Shown in pieces: positions 1 to 5,766 of a stretch of 10,021 nt of DNA (its first letter is position 1; each line of letters starts with the position of its first letter). The DNA lies in NCBI GenBank assembly GCA_903932385.1, contig CAIZGA010000336.1, positions 1 through 10,021 of the forward strand. The letters run 5' to 3'. Below the pieces are notes generated by a model, which was not told where the DNA came from, searched no databases, and was given only the letters and a program-made list of their open reading frames with translations. This DNA is from an uncultured Acidobacteriota bacterium. GTDB lineage: Bacteria > Acidobacteriota > Terriglobia > Terriglobales > Acidobacteriaceae. The position numbers and the translations under genes are program-made.

Positions 1-2
1 CA

Positions 3-476
3 ATACCTCCGGAGATTTCCAACTTCGCTCCGCAGCTTGCTGCTGAACAAATTCGCACCAATCCCAGTGAAAAATTTCGCGAGGCGGCCGCCACGGTGGA
101 TTTATCGGCTGCAGAAAAAATCGTTTCCGTCGGGCGGGGAGTCGGCTCTGCAGAGAAAATTGCGGTCATCGAGGAGTTGGCCCGCGCACTCGGTGCAGAG
201 CTTGCCGGATCGCGTCCGGTCTGCGACAACGGCTGGCTGCCGATGGAGCGGCAGGTTGGCTCGAGCGGACACACCGTCGCGCCCAAACTGTACATCGCCA
301 TCGGCATCTCCGGCGCGATTCAACACCTGGTCGGCATGAAGGGCGCGAATACCATCGTCGCCATCAACAAAGACGAACACGCGCCGATTTTTGAAGTGGC
401 CGATTATGGCATCGTAGGAGATTTGTTTGAAGTAGTGCCCGCGCTGACAGCTGCAGTCAAGGCCGCTAAGAGCTAG
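3..476 (+). CDS. etfA: Electron transfer flavoprotein subunit alpha, C-terminal part (5' end outside window)
   Basis: The reading frame is open from the left edge to a TAG stop, giving 157 residues of a protein that is normally about 310-330 long, so this is the C-terminal half. It holds the FAD-binding domain of ETF alpha: SRPVCDNGW, then RQVGSSGHTVAPKLYIA, then GISGAIQHLVGMKGANTIVA and NKDEHAPIFEVADYGIVGD. This matches the family signature around the LYIA-GISGAIQH stretch. In the family, the alpha/beta heterodimer carries FAD and passes electrons from acyl-CoA and other dehydrogenases to ETF-quinone oxidoreductase or, in bifurcating forms, to other acceptors. The beta-subunit gene usually sits upstream and would lie outside the window. 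The stop lies 3 bp from the stop of the convergent tldE gene and I see no hairpin terminator between them. The GTG at 96 is an internal valine codon, not a start. Confidence 0.95.
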   Translation: MPPEISNFAPQLAAEQIRTNPSEKFREAAATVDLSAAEKIVSVGRGVGSAEKIAVIEELARALGAELAGSRPVCDNGWLPMERQVGSSGHTVAPKLYIAIGISGAIQHLVGMKGANTIVAINKDEHAPIFEVADYGIVGDLFEVVPALTAAVKAAKS

Positions 477-479
477 CAA

Positions 480-1868
480 CTACGCGCCGGCAATCATCAT
501 GCCTTCCACGCGAATCGTGGGGCAGGCACCGGCGCTGCGAAAGACGAGGTCATTCGCAATGCCGCTGATGTTGCGGTACATCTCCTTCAAATTTCCTGCG
601 ATGGTAATTTCTTCCACCGGGTAAGCCAGCTCGCCGTTCTCAATCCACAGGCCGGATGCACCCTGCGAATAATCGCCGGTGACCAGATTCACGCCGAAGC
701 CCATTGTCTCGGTAACGTAGAGGCCGCTCTGCACTTCGCCGATGAGTTGCTCAGGCGTGAGCGTGCCCGGCTCAAGATAAAAATTTCCTGCGCCGATGCC
801 AGCAGCTCCGGCGAGGCCGCGTGATGCGTTGCCGGTGGAGTGCATGTTCAGCTTGCGCGCCGTGTAGGTATTCAGCAGATAATTTTTCAACACGCCGCGT
901 TCGACGATGGCTTTGCGCCGCGTGGGAAGGCCTTCGCCGTCAAAGGGCGTGGTGCCGAATCCGCCGACGCCGCCGGGCAGTATCAGCGTGCCGTCGTCGA
1001 TGATGGTGATGTTGCTGCCGGCAACTTCTTTTTCCAACATGCCGTTGAAGAACGATGCGCTGCGGTAGATGGCGTCGCCGTCTGCAGCCGCCAGGACGTT
1101 GCCCATGATGGAGCGCGCAATCTCCGGAGAGAACACAACCGTGGCCCGCTGCGTGGGAACACGACGCGCGCCCAATCGCCGCAGTGTGCGACGTGCGGCT
1201 TCGCGGCCAACCTCTTCCGGCGATTCAAGATTTTTCAGCGTGCGTGCGTTCGTGTACCACCAGTCACGCTGCATGCCGTTGCCGTCCTGTGCAATCGGCG
1301 CAACAGAAAATCCGCAGTAGCTGCGCCGATACTCACCCACAAAACCGCGCGAGTTGGCGAGTACTTTCAATCCGGTGGCCACGTCGAAGTTGGCGCCATC
1401 GCTATTCTGCATGCGCGTGTCCACGGAAAGCGCCGCTTCTTCCGCGCGGCGTGCCATGGCGATGCGCTCCTCGACCGGCAAGGAATAGACATCGTCAAAA
1501 TACAAACCCTGGTCGCCCGGTGCGGAGCCAAACTCGCTCGCATCCGGCAAACCTGAATATGGATCTTCGCTGGTGACGCGCGCCAACTCCACCGCGCCAT
1601 GCACCAGTCGTTCGACACCCTCAGCAGAAAAATCGCTGGTGGATGTGGTCGCCGAACGCTGGCCGAAATATACGTGCAGCCCCAGCGCGCGCGAGCCGGA
1701 TTCCTTCAGCGTTTCCACCTGGCCAAGACGCACCAGCGTGGAAAACTCATCGCCCTCGGAGATGACGACTTCTGCATCGCTGGCTCCGGCCTGCAATGCT
1801 TTGGAGAGAACGTCCGTCGCTAACTGCGCCAGATCTGATTTTTCAACCACTGCGTTATTCGTTGCCAT
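480..1868 (-). CDS. tldE: TldE/PmbA-type metalloprotease subunit
   Basis: A 462-residue protein of the PmbA/TldD family with the usual length and all three regions: an N-terminal alpha/beta domain (about 1-130), a middle region, and a C-terminal beta-rich domain (about 235-462). It lacks the HExxxH zinc motif that its partner has, which marks it as the TldE (PmbA) member and not TldD. In Escherichia coli the TldD-TldE heterodimer is a cytoplasmic zinc protease that cuts unfolded peptides and matures microcin B17 and CcdA; TldE contributes to the substrate channel. Conserved glycine-rich stretches are visible, for example LPGGVGGFGTTPFDGEGLPT and NASRGLAGAAGIGAGNFY, as is the family-typical ending TIRVEGMMIAG. 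The start is supported by AAGGA (minus strand, 1874-1878) five bases before ATG. It follows tldD by 49 bp on the same strand, so the two probably share a transcript. Confidence 0.93.
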   Translation of the reverse strand: MATNNAVVEKSDLAQLATDVLSKALQAGASDAEVVISEGDEFSTLVRLGQVETLKESGSRALGLHVYFGQRSATTSTSDFSAEGVERLVHGAVELARVTSEDPYSGLPDASEFGSAPGDQGLYFDDVYSLPVEERIAMARRAEEAALSVDTRMQNSDGANFDVATGLKVLANSRGFVGEYRRSYCGFSVAPIAQDGNGMQRDWWYTNARTLKNLESPEEVGREAARRTLRRLGARRVPTQRATVVFSPEIARSIMGNVLAAADGDAIYRSASFFNGMLEKEVAGSNITIIDDGTLILPGGVGGFGTTPFDGEGLPTRRKAIVERGVLKNYLLNTYTARKLNMHSTGNASRGLAGAAGIGAGNFYLEPGTLTPEQLIGEVQSGLYVTETMGFGVNLVTGDYSQGASGLWIENGELAYPVEEITIAGNLKEMYRNISGIANDLVFRSAGACPTIRVEGMMIAGA

Positions 1869-1917
1869 GCACGTCCTTGAAAATTCTTTGCGATATTTTT
1901 TGCAGCGCGAAGCAGCG

Positions 1918-3387
1918 TTACTGCCCTGTGCCGCCGACGGTCATCTTGTCGAGCTTGATGGTCGGCATGCCGACGCCCACCGGAACGCTCTGGCCGTCTT
2001 TGCCGCAGGTGCCGATGCCTTCGTCGAGCGCGAGATCGTTACCCACCATGCTGACGTACTTCAGCGCCTCCGGCCCGTTGCCCACCAGCGTTGCACCCTT
2101 CACCGGCGCGGTCACTTTGCCGTCTTCAATCAGGTAGGCCTCGCTCGCGCTGAAAACAAATTTTCCGTTGGTAATGTCCACCTGACCTCCGCCGAAGTTC
2201 ACCGCATACAGGCCGCGCTTCACGCTGCGGATAATATCTTCGGGCGCATCTTCGCCGCTCAACATATAGGTGTTGGTCATGCGTGGCATGGGAATGTGGC
2301 GATAGCTTTCGCGGCGACCGCTGCCGGTGCTGGCGATGCCCATCAGTCGCGCGGAAAGTTTATCGCTGAGATAGCCCTTGAGGATGCCGTTTTCAATCAG
2401 CACAGTTTCCTGCGTGGCATTGCCTTCATCATCCACGTTCAACGATCCGCGACGGTTTTCCATACGGCCGTTGTCGACGACGGTCACTTTACTCGATGCA
2501 ACTTTCTGGCCGATGAGTCCGGCAAAGGCAGAAGTTTTTTTGCGATTGAAATCTGCTTCGAGTCCGTGACCGACGGCCTCATGCAGCAGCACACCGGGCC
2601 AGCCGGGGCCGAGCACCACTTCCATCTCGCCTGCGGGTGCCGCTACTGCTCCCAGTTGCAACACAGCCTGCCGCGCCGCTTCCCGCGCAAAACGCTCCGG
2701 AGTTTTTTCTCCGCTCTGAAAATTTTCCAACGTCAGCCGACCGCCGCCGCCGCTGGTTCCGCGGGCAACGTTGTCGCCTTCCTTCGCAATCACAAAAACA
2801 TTCAGCCGCGCGAGCGGTTGCGTGTCGCTGGCATACACGCCGTCGCTGCCTACGACGAGGATGCGACGCAACTCATCGGCATACGTGGCACGCACCTGAA
2901 TGATGCGCGAATCAAATGCACGCGCAGTGCGGTCGGCACGCATCACCAGTTCCAGCTTGGCCGCGGTTTCCGCATCCACGCTGGCGCCGGTCACCGGATA
3001 GAGGCTCGGCGTTTTTGTTTCCTGAAATCCGGCGACGCTCTGCTTGTTCGGACCGTTGGCAATCAACGCCGCGGTGTGTGCCGCGCGCAGCAGCCGCTCC
3101 GGAGAAAGATCGTCGGTGTAGGCGTAGCCGGTGCGTTCGCCGCTGAACACGCGAACACCGCAGCCCACGCTGACGCCCTGGCTCGCCGTTTTTACCAGCG
3201 ACTCATCCACGCCGATGCTGGTGGACGTGACCGCCTCAAAATATAGGTCGGCGTAATCGCCACCTGCGGCCAGTGCCTCGCCCAGGCAGCGTTCGATGAG
3301 CCGGTCGGTGACGCCGAGCTTCTCATAAAAATAGCGTTTGTGATCAGGAGTCTGGAAGTTGTCGCCGTGAGCCGTGGGAGCTGTCAT
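1918..3387 (-). CDS. tldD: TldD zinc metalloprotease subunit
   Basis: A 489-residue protein, the usual TldD length. It carries the zinc motif HEAVGH (His269, Glu270, His274) followed by GLEAD, and near the C-terminus GTCGKDGQSVPVGVG, where Cys461 corresponds to the third zinc ligand known for E. coli TldD. N-terminal family features include DYADLYFE (44-51) and VGCGVRVFSGERTGYAYTDD (74-93). Known role: the catalytic half of the cytoplasmic TldD/TldE protease, which degrades or trims extended peptides through a narrow channel. The partner gene tldE lies 49 bp downstream. The chosen ATG has no clear Shine-Dalgarno sequence; an AT-rich run (TACTATATTTAA) lies directly before it, so the start may be weakly initiated or leaderless. 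No alternative ATG further upstream is needed, since the N-terminus already aligns with family members. No RiPP-like precursor ORF is visible beside it, so a housekeeping role is more likely than a maturation role. Confidence 0.95.
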   Translation of the reverse strand: MTAPTAHGDNFQTPDHKRYFYEKLGVTDRLIERCLGEALAAGGDYADLYFEAVTSTSIGVDESLVKTASQGVSVGCGVRVFSGERTGYAYTDDLSPERLLRAAHTAALIANGPNKQSVAGFQETKTPSLYPVTGASVDAETAAKLELVMRADRTARAFDSRIIQVRATYADELRRILVVGSDGVYASDTQPLARLNVFVIAKEGDNVARGTSGGGGRLTLENFQSGEKTPERFAREAARQAVLQLGAVAAPAGEMEVVLGPGWPGVLLHEAVGHGLEADFNRKKTSAFAGLIGQKVASSKVTVVDNGRMENRRGSLNVDDEGNATQETVLIENGILKGYLSDKLSARLMGIASTGSGRRESYRHIPMPRMTNTYMLSGEDAPEDIIRSVKRGLYAVNFGGGQVDITNGKFVFSASEAYLIEDGKVTAPVKGATLVGNGPEALKYVSMVGNDLALDEGIGTCGKDGQSVPVGVGMPTIKLDKMTVGGTGQ

Positions 3388-3469
3388 TTAAATATAGTAG
3401 CGCGGCGGCACGGTAAATATGTTTCCGCAGCAAACATTGCCACCCGTTGTTTCACATTGCGGGAATAGG

Positions 3470-4333
3470 TTAACGTCCATGCGAGGGGTCGGGCGATTCT
3501 GCCGCGTTCAGGTCGAGTTCCACGTCGGGCAATTCCGGTAGATAGCAATTGCCGGCGGTGTAGGTCTGCGCGCAACTGCGGGTGATGTTCTTCCGCTGCG
3601 GCGACTGCGCGTACTGCCACACGGCTGCACTGGCAATGCCGGATTGCGACAGCGGTGGCGGCGGCAGAACGCAACCGGGCGCAGGCGGGCAGGCGTCCTG
3701 CGCTATCCACAGAGTGATGGGATGCAGATGCCGCAGTGCAACTTGCGTGCGGATGTCATCCGCCGTGGTGATGACCACACCATTGCCTTCGCTGACTGGC
3801 TGACCACTTCCGTACGCACCGGCGCGATAGGCTGACGCAGCCACCGATTCACTCCACGCAAACACATACGCCGCCTGTTCGTCGGTCATACGGCCGCCTT
3901 CTTCAATGTCGAGAAAAATAATTGTGCGGGCGGGGAATCCCTCGGCCTTTGCGGCAACAATGGCTGCGGCCGCATCGCGCGTGCCCATCGCTTTTGCAAC
4001 AGCAGCTGCACTCTGCCGAGTTCGCCGCGACTCCGCTATAAATTCCCGCTGCAATCGGCCGGTGTAGAGAACCAGAAATCCGAGACCGGCCTTACGAACC
4101 GCATTGCGTTTGCCGCGCCAGGGATTTTTCGTTTCTCCCGGCGGCGCATTCAGCCAATAGCCGACAAACGCAAGCCGCTGATGCAGGGCCGCCAGTGCCG
4201 CATCACCCGGATAGTCGTTCATGTCTGCACCCGCGTACAACGCTGGACCGGCACCGGCATACACTGCGGGCTGCTGCGCTGCAAGCGGCAGAGATACCAT
4301 CCATAGCAGCCAGATTTTCAAGAAGCCACGCAT
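3470..4333 (-). CDS. Secreted DUF1906-type (glycoside-hydrolase-like, TIM-barrel) protein
   Basis: A 287-residue protein. Residues 1-20 (MRGFLKIWLLWMVSLPLAAQ) form a signal peptide with one basic residue, a hydrophobic core and a likely cut after Ala19, so it is probably exported. The rest resembles DUF1906 (Rv2525c-like) domains, which have a GH25-lysozyme-like barrel: GADMNDYPGD (35-44) at the first strand, FVGYWLN (56-62), FLVLYTGR (86-93), IIFLDIEEGG (138-147), a helix with AYVFAWSESV, AGAYGSG, LWIAQDA, VWQYAQS, and VELDLN near the end. Asp37 and the Asp142-x-Glu144 pair sit where GH25 enzymes keep catalytic acids, so hydrolase activity on cell-wall or other glycans is possible but unproven. 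Four cysteines (215, 221, 254, 263) in the C-terminal part could form disulfides after export. It lies 82 bp upstream of tldD on the same strand and diverges from the DUF2911 gene. No clear ribosome binding site precedes the ATG. The family assignment is from motif recognition. Confidence 0.75.
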   Translation of the reverse strand: MRGFLKIWLLWMVSLPLAAQQPAVYAGAGPALYAGADMNDYPGDAALAALHQRLAFVGYWLNAPPGETKNPWRGKRNAVRKAGLGFLVLYTGRLQREFIAESRRTRQSAAAVAKAMGTRDAAAAIVAAKAEGFPARTIIFLDIEEGGRMTDEQAAYVFAWSESVAASAYRAGAYGSGQPVSEGNGVVITTADDIRTQVALRHLHPITLWIAQDACPPAPGCVLPPPPLSQSGIASAAVWQYAQSPQRKNITRSCAQTYTAGNCYLPELPDVELDLNAAESPDPSHGR

Positions 4334-4529
4334 ACAGATATGCTATCGCTGGCGGGGTTATGATGTTGTGGATCCCGGCCTGGTTGTTGTGATTTTTGTA
4401 CAGTGCAAATCTTCATCATTTTCCGGCGCACAGCCACGCGCCGACCAAGTAAGATTGCCGCATACGGCCATGCGCCCCAGGCAAGCCATTCAGGTACATG
4501 TCGCTGCAAAACCGAAGGAGACATCATTC
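4334..4529. promoter_or_regulatory. Divergent intergenic region (DUF1906 gene / DUF2911 gene)
   Basis: The 196-bp region between two divergent genes for exported proteins must hold both promoters. Apart from the ribosome binding site at its right end, I see no convincing -35/-10 pair. TAAGAT (4450-4455) is a possible weak -10 for the plus-strand gene but has no good -35 at the right distance. A small inverted repeat, GGCGC with GCGCC across 8 bases, lies near 4425-4442. Open frames across this stretch look like noise. Confidence 0.4.
4514..4520 (+). promoter_or_regulatory. Ribosome binding site that fixes the DUF2911 start
   Basis: GAAGGAG lies nine bases before the ATG at 4530. It decides the start: the same frame is open back beyond 4221, but only this ATG has a strong Shine-Dalgarno sequence and begins with a proper signal peptide. 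Confidence 0.8.
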
Positions 4530-5117
4530 ATGAAACGCTTCTGTACTATCGCAATCTGTAGCGCTCTTCTGATCAGCGCCGCAACGTTTACCTCTTCGCT
4601 CCTCGCACAGACCGCACCCGCACCCGCCGCAAAGCCCGCACCCGCCAGCCCGCCTGCAATGGAAAAAGGCAACATCGGCGGCGTCGCCATCAGCATCGCA
4701 TACAGTTCGCCACGCGTTCGCGGCCGCGAAGGAAAAATCTTTACCGCAGACGGACTCATCCACAGCAAGGAACAGCATTATCCCGTGTGGCGCGCCGGTG
4801 CGAATAGCGCCACCACACTCACCACCAGCGGCGACCTGAAGTTCGGCGACCTGTTGGTGCCGGCAGGAACCTACACACTGTTTGTCGACATCAGCAACCC
4901 GGCCGACTGGAAGCTCATTGTGAGCAAGGCCACCGGCGAGTGGGGCCTGAGCTACGATGCGACCAAGGACCTGGGCCGCACCAGCATGCACATGTCCAAG
5001 CCGCCCAGCATGGTTGAGAACCTCGCTTACATCATCATGAACAAGGGCGCCGGCAAAGGTACTCTCACGCTGACGTGGGAAGACCACACTGCCATGGTCA
5101 ACATCAGCAAGTCGTAA
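4530..5117 (+). CDS. Secreted DUF2911 domain protein
   Basis: A 195-residue protein starting at the ATG that follows a good ribosome binding site (GAAGGAG, 4514-4520). The frame is open much further upstream, but a start there would bury the signal peptide. Residues 1-26 are a signal peptide (MKRF, then a hydrophobic core, ending SLLA before Gln27), followed by an Ala/Pro-rich linker (28-43). The remaining ~150 residues match DUF2911: ISIAYSSPRVRGR (54-66), PVWRAGANSATTLTTSGD (85-102), PAGTYTLFVD (111-120), WKLIVSK (127-133) and GEWGLSYDATKDLGR (136-150). DUF2911 proteins are common in Acidobacteriota and Bacteroidota; their function is unknown, and the fold is probably a beta sandwich. It is likely periplasmic or extracytoplasmic. 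It diverges from the DUF1906 gene across a 196-bp region and is followed 9 bp later by a 10-bp-stem hairpin. Confidence 0.9.
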   Translation: MKRFCTIAICSALLISAATFTSSLLAQTAPAPAAKPAPASPPAMEKGNIGGVAISIAYSSPRVRGREGKIFTADGLIHSKEQHYPVWRAGANSATTLTTSGDLKFGDLLVPAGTYTLFVDISNPADWKLIVSKATGEWGLSYDATKDLGRTSMHMSKPPSMVENLAYIIMNKGAGKGTLTLTWEDHTAMVNISKS

Positions 5118-5126
5118 TATTTTTTT

Positions 5127-5158
5127 GACAAGGCGCGTCATTGCGGCGCGCCTTGTTC
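5127..5158 (+). terminator. Hairpin after the DUF2911 gene, probable transcription terminator
   Basis: ACAAGGCGCG (5128-5137) and CGCGCCTTGT (5147-5156) form a perfect 10-bp stem with a 9-base loop, starting 10 bp after the DUF2911 stop. The bases after the stem (TCTCTAA) are only mildly T-rich, while a run of seven or so Ts lies before the stem, so it is not a textbook intrinsic terminator. It probably ends or attenuates the DUF2911 transcript before the DinB gene, or protects the 3' end of the mRNA. Confidence 0.6.
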
Positions 5159-5205
5159 TCTAAAATCCAACAGGCCCCACACAAATCATTTCTGAAGGAT
5201 TTGCC

Positions 5206-5742
5206 ATGTCCACAGCAACCGACCCACGCTACCCCATTGGCCGCTTTGCCAAACCGGAATTGCATTCGGCGGAATTGCGCGCCGCCAACATTGCCACACT
5301 CGAACAACTCCCCGCGAAGCTTCGTGCCGTCGCCGGCAGCTGGAGCGATGCGCAGTTGGAGACGCCCTACCGCGAAGGCGGCTGGACCGCGCGGCAACTG
5401 ATACACCACATTGCCGACAGCCATGAGAACATGGCCATTCGTTTTCGCCTCGCGCTCACTGAAGACTGGCCAACTATCAAAGCCTACGAAGAACAGCTGT
5501 GGGCTGAACTGGCCGATGCCAAGTCTGCGCCGATTGAACTTTCGCTGAGGATTATTGAAGCGGGTCATGCGCGTCTGGTGATGCTGCTGCGCTCGCTGAC
5601 TGAAGAACAATGGCAACGCGGATTCAATCATCCCGTAAATGGCCGTGCAGATCTTCAGACCGTGCTGGCGTTGTATTCCTGGCACAGCCGGCACCACACG
5701 GCACACCTTACCGAGTTGGCGAAAGCCAAGGGCTGGCAATAA
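5206..5742 (+). CDS. yfiT: DinB/YfiT-like putative metal-dependent hydrolase
   Basis: A 178-residue protein of the DinB superfamily, closest in pattern to Bacillus subtilis YfiT: the opening DPRYPIGRF, then LETPYREGGWTARQLIHHIADSHENM (51-76), RFRLALTED (79-87), and HSRHHTAHLTEL (160-171). The family is a four-helix bundle with a metal held by three histidines; here they would come from His67/His68 and the 160-164 cluster, all present, and the length is normal. YfiT is annotated as a putative metal-dependent hydrolase, and related DinB proteins include thiol-dependent (bacillithiol/mycothiol) transferases; the substrate here is unknown. It has a good ribosome binding site (GAAGGA, 5194-5199, six bases before ATG). 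It lies 88 bp after the DUF2911 gene with a hairpin between, and only 24 bp before the next gene, with which it probably shares a transcript. Confidence 0.9.
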   Translation: MSTATDPRYPIGRFAKPELHSAELRAANIATLEQLPAKLRAVAGSWSDAQLETPYREGGWTARQLIHHIADSHENMAIRFRLALTEDWPTIKAYEEQLWAELADAKSAPIELSLRIIEAGHARLVMLLRSLTEEQWQRGFNHPVNGRADLQTVLALYSWHSRHHTAHLTELAKAKGWQ

Positions 5743-5766
5743 AAATTTCGTTGGCACGGACGCGCG

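Noticed and set aside
1573..3246. Long open frame of 557 codons on the + strand, antisense to tldE and tldD
   Set aside because: It lies opposite two well-supported genes, has no recognisable domain, and its His/Ala/Arg-rich composition is typical of the reverse complement of high-GC coding sequence.
3384..3710. Minus-strand frame of 108 codons overlapping the end of the DUF1906 gene and reaching the tldD start
   Set aside because: It is Arg/Ala-rich with no motif and lies out of frame inside a better-supported gene; no ribosome binding site is evident.
4221..4529. N-terminal extension of the DUF2911 frame
   Set aside because: It would bury the signal peptide that starts at 4530, overlaps the divergent DUF1906 gene, and is upstream of the strong ribosome binding site at 4514-4520.
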